Assembly: GCA_021413845.1 (NCBI GenBank) | Contig: JAIOPP010000151.1 | Location: 1 to 34,080 of the forward strand | DNA: 34,080 nt | Origin: Planctomycetia bacterium | GTDB lineage: Bacteria > Planctomycetota > Planctomycetia > Pirellulales > PNKZ01 | Direction: 5' to 3' | Shown: one piece after another, positions 25,682 through 32,237 of the stretch | Layout: the number at the start of each line of letters is the position of its first letter | Numbering within the stretch: position 1 is the first letter of the stretch | Position numbers and translations under genes: made by a program | Notes under the pieces: generated by a model | Databases searched by the model: none | Told to the model about the DNA's origin: nothing | The model's input: the letters and a program-made list of their open reading frames with translations, nothing else

Positions 25682-26497
25682 TTAGGAACGCGGAGGAAGA
25701 CCCTGAATCGAATTCAGATGCGTCCAGTAGGAATGAATGATGAAGTTCGATGCCGTAGCGTTTTTTTGTAGTTCGCTCAATACGGACATCAGTCCTACGA
25801 CGTCAGAGTTCTCAGTAATTGCACTGAAATCACCCAACGCTAAGGGATCTATTTTACCTGTCGATTTGTCCACAATAGAAACCCCTTGTACTATGCGGAA
25901 GATTACGTATTTTCCCGCCACATGAATCACGTGTGGTCGTCGGTAATGCGGAATCGACGGGTTCGCCTCATAGAAGGCGTTCAGATGGTGAAAAATCGTT
26001 TCTAAACTCGCGCCGTCGGAAGCAAAGATCACCTTATACGGCCAGTCTTCATAGTTTTTGACTTGCACAAAGCCGACCACTCTTTTCTCAAGTGACGATG
26101 TCGGTGGTATAGCTGCCATCCCAGAAAGTGCGTCTTCGAGTTCTACCTTGTTCAGCATTGCCTTGATGGATGCGACACCAAGAGTTCCCTCGACCGGAGA
26201 AAAAGCCTTTCCCAGGCCATCTCGGTTATGAAAATCGTAACGCGGTGTAGTGTCGGTCGTTATCAACACATCAAGTTGACCGGACTCTTCCCCATTTTCG
26301 CCGAACAAGAACCCGCCAAATGAGACGTTGCATTTCGAGGGAGCATGCAGCTTTAAGAACTGAGCGTATACCCTCTCGCGAGACATGCCATTGTCGGTCG
26401 TGTTCGGAAATATCTTAGAAGCGGTGGATTCACCGCGAATAACGGCAGCGACCTCAAGAAAATAAGCGCGAAGTCTGTCGAAGAACGGCGTCTTCAT
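25682..26497 (-). CDS. DUF6602-like protein, putative PD-(D/E)XK-type nuclease fold
   Basis: A 271-aa protein, AT-richer than the left-hand genes. After an N-terminal helix (FFDRLRAYFLEVAAVIRGES) comes 'MSRERVYAQFLKLHAP', then 'SGQLDVLITTDTTPRYDF' (72-89) and 'AFSPVEGTLGVASIKAMLNK' (98-117). An Asp in a strand, followed by an acidic residue and then x-Lys, is the order found in PD-(D/E)XK nucleases. DUF6602 proteins share this 'GQ.D..I.........EG..G...IKA' pattern. It is a recollected family match, not a searched one. No partner methylase, helicase or toxin-antitoxin gene is adjacent. It might be a defence or DNA-handling protein carried by accessory DNA; function not established. Confidence 0.6.
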   Translation of the reverse strand: MKTPFFDRLRAYFLEVAAVIRGESTASKIFPNTTDNGMSRERVYAQFLKLHAPSKCNVSFGGFLFGENGEESGQLDVLITTDTTPRYDFHNRDGLGKAFSPVEGTLGVASIKAMLNKVELEDALSGMAAIPPTSSLEKRVVGFVQVKNYEDWPYKVIFASDGASLETIFHHLNAFYEANPSIPHYRRPHVIHVAGKYVIFRIVQGVSIVDKSTGKIDPLALGDFSAITENSDVVGLMSVLSELQKNATASNFIIHSYWTHLNSIQGLPPRS

Positions 26498-26610
26498 TTA
26501 CTGGTCTCTGATTGGATTTTGAAAAGCACAGCTTAGACCACTTCGTGGCCATCCATCCAACTGCCACGCCTTGCAGACTTCGCGTGTTCTCTCCGCCTCT
26601 TCCAGCGAAA

Positions 26611-26742
26611 TCAACTTAGCTGAGACTCATCGTCGACGCGCGGCATCGAATTCATCGGGCAATAGTCGTAACTTCCGACTAGCGATTCTTCCGGTCGGAA
26701 TACGTCCACGGCCATACACCGATAGCTCAGATCCGAGCGCAT
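26611..26742 (-). CDS. Possible small ORF downstream of the FG-GAP gene
   Basis: 43 codons beginning MRSDLSYRCMAVDVF and ending PRVDDESQLS, with GGGAG three nucleotides before the ATG. It starts 26 nt after the stop of the FG-GAP protein on the same strand. Too short and without recognisable homology; chance is a real alternative. The rest of the 26498-26767 gap shows nothing. Confidence 0.25.
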   Translation of the reverse strand: MRSDLSYRCMAVDVFRPEESLVGSYDYCPMNSMPRVDDESQLS

Positions 26743-26767
26743 TGGCTCCCGCCGCAAGCAAGTCCGG

Positions 26768-28138
26768 CTACCGTTCGTTCGGATCAGGAGGGCCGAAAAC
26801 TTCCGGCTTAGGATGTTCAATACGCTCTGGTGGAGAGCCTTTTTCGGAAGTTTGTCGATCAGAAATACATCGTTCGCAGTTATCGGAGCAAAAACCAGCT
26901 CCCAGACCACCCAGAAGACCTCCGGCAACTCCTCCTGTTCCGCCAACGACCGCTCCAATTCCTACGTCACGAACGCATTTAGAGCAGGAGGTAGTCCATC
27001 CAGCTTTATGAACCGCTAAAGTTGAGTTGGTATCCACTACTGTCGCTCGGGCCATGTCCTTCCAGCTTTCAAGTCCGGTAAGTCGGCGAGAAGATGGAAA
27101 TGAGTCACGAAGCGCCGGAGCCGCGTCTGCAAATGGATTTGACCCCCAGGAAATACCGGGTACTCCCGGCTGCCCATTAAGTGATCCAACGACGTGCCAT
27201 TTTCCCTCTGATGAAACAAACGACGGATCATCCTTTCCATCGCCGTCAAAGTCCGTGAACACGACTCTTTTTGGATCCCAACCCGGAGGAAGTGGCGCTC
27301 CCCAAGCGAATAGAGATGAGCCGAGTTCGCCAGTAGCCCTCTTGATATGAACGTGACCATCCGACGTGATATAGATTCGGTCTGACTTTTTGTCCCCATC
27401 AACATCCGCGACTTGTACGCCTTTGTCCGGCCAACCGGGGAGCTGTTCACCCCAGGTTCCGATGATGCCGCGTGTCGGCGTATCTACAATGTGCCATTTG
27501 GCAGTGCCGGGCGCTAAGAATGCTCGATCAGCTATACCGTCACCGTTGAAATCGGCAACTCCGACTTCGTTTGACCATCCAGGCGCTGCCTCGGAACCCC
27601 AAGGTATTCCTGGCGCTCCTAAAGGGAACGCATCCTTCCCATTCTGAGTAAGCAACACATACCATTTGGAATCTATCGGACTTACAAAGGCGCGGTCGGT
27701 TTTGCGATCTCCATTGAAATCGGCCAGGACGATCCCCGATTTGAGCCATCCGGGCGGCATTGCTTCCCCCCAAGAGATCCCTGGAACACCCAATTGGCCA
27801 GTCGCAGTGATGATGTGCCACTTCCCATTGACGTCCGATATATAAAGCCGATCCGCTTTTCCATCTCCGTCGAAATCGCCAATGTGGACTCCAAATGCAG
27901 GCCAGCCGGGAAGTTGCGATCCCCAAGATTTGGAATCAGGACCCGAATTCGTAAGCACGAGATACCAGCGCGCGTCGTCGGTACTGACAAAAGCGCGATC
28001 CGTCTTCTTATCGCCGTCGAAATCTCCCAGGTAAACGACGACACCGGGATCGCTAGGCATACACAATGAAATGAGCAACGCAACGTGACTCAACACATCG
28101 CACCTCGCAGGTAAAGAACTAGATCGACTCGAACGCAA
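26768..28138 (-). CDS. FG-GAP/VCBS-like propeller protein with cysteine-flanked glycine-zipper tail
   Basis: About 456 aa. Six repeats of about 45-55 residues each open with a Ca-binding loop: DFDGDKKTDR (39), DFDGDGKADR (88), DFNGDRKTDR (140), DFNGDGIADR (196), DVDGDKKSDR (245), DFDGDGKDDP (296). Each continues with 'KWHV..T..G' and 'WG..LPPGW'. This is the FG-GAP/VCBS type of calcium-stabilised propeller. The C-terminal part differs: two Cys pairs ('CSKC' 385-388; 'CSDNC' and C424) flank a Gly-rich segment 'GIGAVVGGTGGVAGGLLGGL' (393-412), which looks like a membrane-inserting glycine zipper. The listed TTG start has a GAGG ribosome site 5 nt upstream; a GTG at 28096, also with GAGG in front, would shorten the N-terminus by 14. 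A weak hydrophobic N-terminus (LSHVALLISLC) may be the signal. Function unknown. Confidence 0.75.
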   Translation of the reverse strand: MRSSRSSSLPARCDVLSHVALLISLCMPSDPGVVVYLGDFDGDKKTDRAFVSTDDARWYLVLTNSGPDSKSWGSQLPGWPAFGVHIGDFDGDGKADRLYISDVNGKWHIITATGQLGVPGISWGEAMPPGWLKSGIVLADFNGDRKTDRAFVSPIDSKWYVLLTQNGKDAFPLGAPGIPWGSEAAPGWSNEVGVADFNGDGIADRAFLAPGTAKWHIVDTPTRGIIGTWGEQLPGWPDKGVQVADVDGDKKSDRIYITSDGHVHIKRATGELGSSLFAWGAPLPPGWDPKRVVFTDFDGDGKDDPSFVSSEGKWHVVGSLNGQPGVPGISWGSNPFADAAPALRDSFPSSRRLTGLESWKDMARATVVDTNSTLAVHKAGWTTSCSKCVRDVGIGAVVGGTGGVAGGLLGGLGAGFCSDNCERCISDRQTSEKGSPPERIEHPKPEVFGPPDPNER

Positions 28139-28274
28139 TCATACCTCTTCCGAGCCATAGCAGTACAGCAATTGGTCTTACTTTCTTCTTGAAGAATAGG
28201 CACATTCTCAAGCGTTTGAGAAACGGCTAGGCCGAAGCTTGAGGTTTGGTCGCCGACCGAATAATACTAGCGCC

Positions 28275-28754
28275 ATGAAGCCCAATCACCGCCACAAACT
28301 CCGCTACGGTCCGTACGCCGCCCCCCGTTTCCGCTACGGCTCGACGGCCAACGACGCGTGCCGAGGCGACGTCGTCCTTGTAGCGATCTCTGACGGTCGG
28401 ATCCCTTGGCCTCTGGGCCGCGTGAAGGGCAACTCCAATCGAGCCCTCGTCGTCTACGGTGGTCTCGTCCGAGCCGTGCGGCGTGAGGCATCTCAAGCGG
28501 TCGCGTATTGGTGGGGCGTAACGGCGCAGACCGTAACGAAGTGGCGGAAGGCTCTCGGCGTCAACGAGCAGACCGAAGGCGATCGAACCGTGAGAGCCGA
28601 GCACGGTCGCCGCAACTGGTTGAAGGTCGGGCCGAAGCCGCCGTTCTTTAAGCGGATGCGCGAGGCCGCGGCCCGCCTTCAGGAATCCGCGATGCGGGCG
28701 ATCCACGACGTCAGAGAAACTATCAACCGAAAGGAATCATACCTTAAGCGATAA
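28275..28754 (+). CDS. Planctomycete small protein with HTH-like segment
   Basis: A 159-aa basic protein. The ATG at 28275 (MKPNHRHKLRYGPYAAPRFR) matches my memory of a planctomycete-specific family beginning 'GPY..PR.R.G' and continuing 'RGDVVLVAISDGRIPWPLGR' and 'LVVYGGLVRAVRREASQAVA'. The 'AVAYWWGVTAQTVTKWRKALGV' stretch (76-97) reads as a helix-turn-helix. The C-terminal 60 residues ('FFKRMREAAARLQESAMRAI') differ from the tail I recall in relatives. It is GC-rich, unlike the genes on both sides. A start-less second frame overlaps its end (28741-29181), as though the two were once an operon. DNA binding is an inference. Confidence 0.6.
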   Translation: MKPNHRHKLRYGPYAAPRFRYGSTANDACRGDVVLVAISDGRIPWPLGRVKGNSNRALVVYGGLVRAVRREASQAVAYWWGVTAQTVTKWRKALGVNEQTEGDRTVRAEHGRRNWLKVGPKPPFFKRMREAAARLQESAMRAIHDVRETINRKESYLKR

Positions 28755-29181
28755 AGCCCTCGAACACCTTAAGAAATACGTCGCGAACAACGGCGACGAC
28801 GACATCCCCGCGCAGGAAGACGATCTTGAACTTCCGAGCCTCGGCGACGGGCTCTACAAGCCCTACGCGCGCGCATCGAACAAACCGGCGTATGCCCTGC
28901 ATATCATCCAGCAGAGCGGCGAGGTCCGGAGCTTCCAGTATTTCCAGCTCGATAGTGGGTCGGAATACAAGCCCGGCGTCATCACGCTGCGGTTCCTCGG
29001 ACTGAAGGTCTTCGAGGTCGAGATTGCGGGGCGAAATCTCTGGCAGCTATACGACTCCGTACATTCGCACCGCATGCCGTGGGTAAAGGTCGATTCGCGG
29101 CAGTTCGACTTGGGCGATGGCTTGTCAGTGATCGAACGGGTTACGATCAGCGAAGAGCCGGAGAAGCTCGGCATCGAATAG
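28741..29181 (+). pseudogene. Intact 146-codon coding frame without a start codon
   Basis: The plus frame ending TAG at 29179-29181 reads 'TLSDKALEHLKKYVANNGDD', 'LPSLGDGLYKPYARASNKPA', 'LHIIQQSGEVRSFQYFQLDS', 'ITLRFLGLKVFEVEIAGRNL', 'WQLYDSVHSHRMPW' and onward, with excellent protein-like composition and no stop. No in-frame ATG, GTG or TTG exists near the beginning; the first ATG is at 29074 (MPWV). The spot where a start should be has AAAGGA at 28730-28735 followed by atcat and then ACC TTA. One missing G (ATG ACC to AT ACC) would explain it. I recall small planctomycete proteins beginning TLSD.AL with 'YKPYARASNKPAYALH'. A single-base lesion, a non-canonical start or a sequence error are possible. 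Confidence 0.75.
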
Positions 29182-29194
29182 CGTGGCCACCGAA

Positions 29195-30190
29195 CTACGC
29201 AGTCAGGATCGTTTTCAGTGCTCCATCAGCGATTTGACTGCGACGCAATTGGTATTCCTTAACTAGGACGTCCGCCATGATAAGTCTATCTTGCCATTTT
29301 TGAACTTTTCGATACCAGACGACGATGCCGGTGACGATCCACACCATACCGAATGCGAATACGGTCAACCCTACCTGATCGTAAAAGTCGCGGTCCACAA
29401 CCATTTTGCCCAAGGTGTTCCCAATATCATCGAGTCGTGCATCATTAACTTGAACCAGTGTCGCGATTAGATGAGCCTCTTTGAGCGCCTCATTGATATC
29501 TCGAAGCGTGCTCGCAGTTGAAGGATCCGCCTCATGCAGATTTTTAATTTCGGCCATTTGCCCATATACACGGGCAAGCAGATCATATTGGTCGTTCAAC
29601 GCAGTCATCAAGTCCGTCGCTGCCTTCTGACAATCCTGTATGGCAGTCATAGCTAATTTCATATATTCATATTCGTCGGCCATTTGCGCTGCACCCTCGC
29701 TAACCTTTTGCAATCGTCGAATAATTTTGCCTTCATCGCTATCGGGAGAAAACTGGTTGTTCTTGTCGCTTTCCGGTACCGGTGGGCCAGCCGCCTTTCC
29801 AGGTCGCTTAATATTTTTCACCGCCTCTTCGCTTGCTTTGAATTTCTTAGTAAGCACCTGCATACGGTCAATGCCAGCGTTGTATGCCGCTATGTCAGAG
29901 GTCGTGCCTTCGAGATGCACACTTATGGCTCGTGCATTCGCAACTGTGGACTTCGCCACATCAGAAACATTCCTTAGTGGCGCTAGTGAACTAAGAATGT
30001 CTTTTGCGACTTGACGCTTCGAAGATTCGAGATCGCGTACGTCGGCGATCGTGGCTTCGATGTTCTTTTCGTGGATGAGCGGTATCGCGATTCCGAATGC
30101 CGCAATCACAACGCCGACAATCGTTGCCGTTTTATAGAGACAATCGGTGGGCAACGCGGTTTTCACGAATGGCAACGTGTCTTCGCTCAT
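29195..30190 (-). CDS. Two-transmembrane protein with coiled-coil ectodomain
   Basis: A 331-aa protein with TM1 at about residues 22-39 (TATIVGVVIAAFGIAIPLI) and TM2 at about 272-293 (QVGLTVFAFGMVWIVTGIVV), the latter followed by a basic 'WYRKVQKWQDR' anchor. Between them lie about 230 mostly helical residues rich in Ala, Asp, Glu and Lys with heptad-like spacing ('DVRDLESSKRQVAKDILSSL', 'LARVYGQMAEIKNLHEA'). A Pro/Ser/Asp-rich break is at 129-152. The plan is like the sensor half of methyl-accepting or histidine-kinase receptors, but no HAMP, kinase or signalling domain follows. The start has GAGG 5-6 nt upstream. It is AT-rich and isolated: no operon partner is visible. I recognise no family. 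It may be a structural or stress-related membrane protein. Confidence 0.7.
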   Translation of the reverse strand: MSEDTLPFVKTALPTDCLYKTATIVGVVIAAFGIAIPLIHEKNIEATIADVRDLESSKRQVAKDILSSLAPLRNVSDVAKSTVANARAISVHLEGTTSDIAAYNAGIDRMQVLTKKFKASEEAVKNIKRPGKAAGPPVPESDKNNQFSPDSDEGKIIRRLQKVSEGAAQMADEYEYMKLAMTAIQDCQKAATDLMTALNDQYDLLARVYGQMAEIKNLHEADPSTASTLRDINEALKEAHLIATLVQVNDARLDDIGNTLGKMVVDRDFYDQVGLTVFAFGMVWIVTGIVVWYRKVQKWQDRLIMADVLVKEYQLRRSQIADGALKTILTA

Positions 30191-30360
30191 AGTTACCTCT
30201 ATTCACATAGCGATGGTCAGCGTAAAGAATTCGCGGGCATTCTAGTTCATAAGTCAAGGCGACAGAACCGTCATCTTCCAGGGTCGTCGTGAATATTTCG
30301 GAACGGCATATGGAATAAGGCGTGTAACGCTCCCGAAAGACCGCTTAACCGGCGGTAGGT

Positions 30361-30651
30361 CTATCGGTCCTGCCCGTGGTCGTGCCGGTATCGATCAACA
30401 CGGTTCACGAATGATTTGCGGCCATCCCGGAAATACGAGTACGCATCGATCAGCACTCTCTGCATCGCGCGTTCTTCGTGCGGGCCGTTGGCGGCGGCTT
30501 CGGTCTTCAGTCCGCCAAGCGTGACGAAAACGCTAGTCATCGAGATGCGGCCCTCGGGCAGCCCCTCTTTCGGGCGCTCGATATATATTGTCAGCGTGAG
30601 GTCGTCGGTTGGGTCGGCATTTGGGTCGGGTGGGCGAGAGTCGGCGACCAT
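30361..30651 (-). CDS. Small hypothetical protein, last gene of SRAP operon
   Basis: A 96-aa protein of unknown family. The N-terminus is Asp/Pro-rich (SRPPDPNADPTDDLTLTIYI); the rest is alpha/beta ('MTSVFVTLGGLKTEAAANG', 'ERAMQRVLIDAYSYFRDG') and ends in basic 'RVDRYRHDHGQDR'. Its ATG overlaps the stop of the preceding broken gene by one base (TAATG), so translational coupling is likely in the intact ancestor. A weak hairpin (accgc/gcggt) lies just downstream at 30340-30356. No signal or transmembrane segment. Confidence 0.6.
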   Translation of the reverse strand: MVADSRPPDPNADPTDDLTLTIYIERPKEGLPEGRISMTSVFVTLGGLKTEAAANGPHEERAMQRVLIDAYSYFRDGRKSFVNRVDRYRHDHGQDR

Positions 30652-31009
30652 TAGGATTCAGAAGCGGTCTTCTCGCCATCTTCGCGATTGATCGGGATCA
30701 AGGCGGACCATGCGATCACGTCCCAAGCATTTGACAATTCGCTGCCATCAAATCGCTTTCCTCCACACGGGTAAGCACGGCCCGCTTCATATTTCCCGAT
30801 TCGCATCCTCGGATGAGAGCAAGAATTTCGCTCCCCGCTTCTTTCGGAGCCGTCTCGATAGGCTGCCATTGATTTGCCTGCTCGGCCGTGCGCCTGAGAG
30901 CTTGCTCGTTCTCGATGAGCGCTTGGCATTCAAGGCATCCCGATTTCCGCTTGGGGTTAATTGGGTGCCTGCGGATTTCTTCGCGCAGCTTTCACACGCT
31001 TACTCGCAT
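30651..31009 (-). pseudogene. DUF551-like gene with nonsense codon and frameshift
   Basis: The ATG at 31009 overlaps the stop of the 91-aa gene, then an in-frame TGA follows at codon 6 (30992-30994). After it the same frame reads 'KLREEIRRHPINPKRKSGCL', 'ECQALIENEQALRRTAEQAN' and 'QWQPIETAPKEAGSEILALI', ending near RGCESG. A one-base shift at about 30789-30800 is needed to continue into 'GKYEAGRAYPCGGKRFDGSE', 'LSNAWDVIAWSALIPINRED' and TAA at 30651-30653. The WQPIETAPK motif and the Trp-rich end resemble DUF551 proteins. The span of 359 nt equals 120 codons minus one base, matching a single deletion. Both lesions could be assembly errors, but two in one gene favour decay. Confidence 0.75.
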
Positions 31010-31275
31010 GTATTGCTAAATCCATACTGCTTTTTCCGAAGCGCCATCAATCGCAACACTTCGTCGCAAGCCAGAACCAATGTGTCTAGGCCAATGTTCT
31101 CAACCGGCTGTTCGGAGCACGGGGTCTCTTCATACTCGCGGCGATACGATCCGTCGGCATATTTCGTTGGCGATCCGATTGAGTCGCTGGCGGGAGAGCC
31201 GATGTTTCCATCGCTATGCTGCGCTTGATGTTCTCCGGTTTCTTGGTTGTTCCCGGCATCCCCAGCGGCGCTCAT
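31000..31275 (-). CDS. Small hypothetical protein following SRAP
   Basis: A 91-aa protein starting at 31275; ATG and the SRAP stop TGA overlap by four bases (ATGA). Residues 1-50 are low-complexity and polar (NNQETGEHQAQHSDGNIG), probably disordered. The C-terminal half is helical: 'IGLDTLVLACDEVLRLMALR' then KKQYGFSNTCE. No family recognised; the LVLACDEVLRLMALRKKQYG pattern could be a short helical interaction module. Because of the overlap it should be made together with SRAP, so a role linked to DNA damage is a reasonable guess only. Confidence 0.7.
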   Translation of the reverse strand: MSAAGDAGNNQETGEHQAQHSDGNIGSPASDSIGSPTKYADGSYRREYEETPCSEQPVENIGLDTLVLACDEVLRLMALRKKQYGFSNTCE

Positions 31276-31922
31276 AGCGGATTCAAGCACCGCGGATCGT
31301 CCGCATTCGGGCTGTTCACGAATCGGCTTACCGGCGTGGCGATCAAGTCGTCGTCGGGATAAGGCTGTAATAGCGACAGCAACTTTTCCTGGCCGGTGAA
31401 CTCCGGATCGAGCCACAACGCTCGCGCGTCGGGCGGGAGAATGACCGGCATCCGATCGTGGAGCCCGGCCATCAACGGATTGGCTTCGGTCGTGATGATC
31501 GTCGCTGAGTCGATCGGCGGCTCGACCTTCGACCATCGCTCGCTCAATCCGGCGAACGTGAACGGCCGGTCGTCTTTCATGCGGATGAAGTACGGCTGCT
31601 TCACGTCCCCCTCTTTCTTCCATTCGATGAACCCATCGGCGACGATGAGGCAGCGGCCGCGTTTGAACGCCGAACGAAAGGCGGGCTTCTCCGCGACGGT
31701 CTCGGCCCGGGCGTTAATGAGGCTGCTACCGATCTTCGGTTCTGCGGCCCACGATGGAATGAGCCCCCACTTCACCAGCTTCGGCGCGCCGCCGGCAGCG
31801 ATGATCGGAATCTGTTGCGTCGGGGCGATGTTGTACCGCTGTGCGTATTCCAGCGCCTGCTCGTAGCCCCACTCGGCAAGGAGATCGTTGAGCCGAGCGC
31901 GCAATGTGAAACGTCCGCACAT
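31272..31922 (-). CDS. SRAP-domain protein (YedK/HMCES type abasic-site crosslinker)
   Basis: A 216-aa protein. I start it at 31922 because SRAP proteins need Cys2 as the N-terminal catalytic residue after Met removal: MCGRFTLRAR. The upstream open frame (to 32018) is not used. Other active-site residues are present: Asn70 in 'SSLINARAET', Glu100 in 'VADGFIEWKK' and His155 in 'AGLHDRMPV'. The family binds single-stranded DNA at abasic sites and forms a thiazolidine DNA-protein crosslink, shielding the lesion. The genes are often SOS-controlled and next to error-prone polymerases. Here the divergent neighbour is a Y-family polymerase fragment, with an 88-nt shared upstream region that shows no clear LexA palindrome. 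Full length and intact. Confidence 0.95.
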   Translation of the reverse strand: MCGRFTLRARLNDLLAEWGYEQALEYAQRYNIAPTQQIPIIAAGGAPKLVKWGLIPSWAAEPKIGSSLINARAETVAEKPAFRSAFKRGRCLIVADGFIEWKKEGDVKQPYFIRMKDDRPFTFAGLSERWSKVEPPIDSATIITTEANPLMAGLHDRMPVILPPDARALWLDPEFTGQEKLLSLLQPYPDDDLIATPVSRFVNSPNADDPRCLNPL

Positions 31923-32010
31923 GGCGGAAATCCTACGGTTTTTCTTGCTGGCGTCCGATAGGTGACAGGCGTGCAGTATCAGCGCCATTGGATCGTGCCA
32001 AGAGGAAGCC

Positions 32011-32196
32011 ATGCTCATCGCCCATCTCGACGCCGATTGCTTCTACGTTTCGGCGGAAAGAATCCGCGATTCGTTCCTCCGCGAGAGAAGCCCGTCGGCG
32101 TGATCGGCAACCAGGTTGCGGCGGTGATTGCCAAGTCATACGAGATGAAAGCCAAGGGAGTAAAAACCGGCGAGCCGATCTGGGAGGCCGCTGCGG
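32011..32196 (+). pseudogene. 5' fragment of a Y-family DNA polymerase gene, frameshifted and truncated
   Basis: An ATG at 32011 with AGAGGA 5 nt upstream opens 'MLIAHLDADCFYVSAERIRD', the Y-family palm start (LDADCF carries the metal-binding Asp). At 32081-32090 (gcgagagaag) a two-base GA duplication shifts the frame to a TGA. In the other frame the protein continues 'KPVGVIGNQVAAVIAKSYEM' and 'KAKGVKTGEPIWEA', matching the finger region of DinB/ImuB-like polymerases. Similarity ends at about 32196, only 42 nt before the stop of the oxidase gene. About 60 of the usual 350-450 residues remain. It was probably the divergent partner of the SRAP operon and is dead. Confidence 0.85.
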
Positions 32197-32237
32197 GACG
32201 AGCAGTAGACTGTCGATGCAAGTATTTTGGGGAGGGT

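Noticed and set aside
28741-28760. Programmed +1 frameshift at CGA TAA A joining the HTH-like gene to the start-less frame
   Set aside because: The purine-rich AAGGA lies about 13 nt before the shift point, too far for the known prfB-like spacing; loss of a start codon is simpler. Kept only as an alternative in the finding.
28863-29174. 103-aa minus-strand ORF
   Set aside because: Antisense to the start-less coding frame, which has far better composition.
30340-30356. Hairpin accgc/gcggt after the 96-aa gene as a terminator
   Set aside because: Five-base stem and only a short pyrimidine run; too weak to annotate.
31923-32010. LexA-type operator between SRAP and the polymerase start
   Set aside because: No CTGT-N8-ACAG or other clear palindrome; only a weak GATA/TATC outer dyad. 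The planctomycete LexA motif is not known to me, so nothing is claimed.
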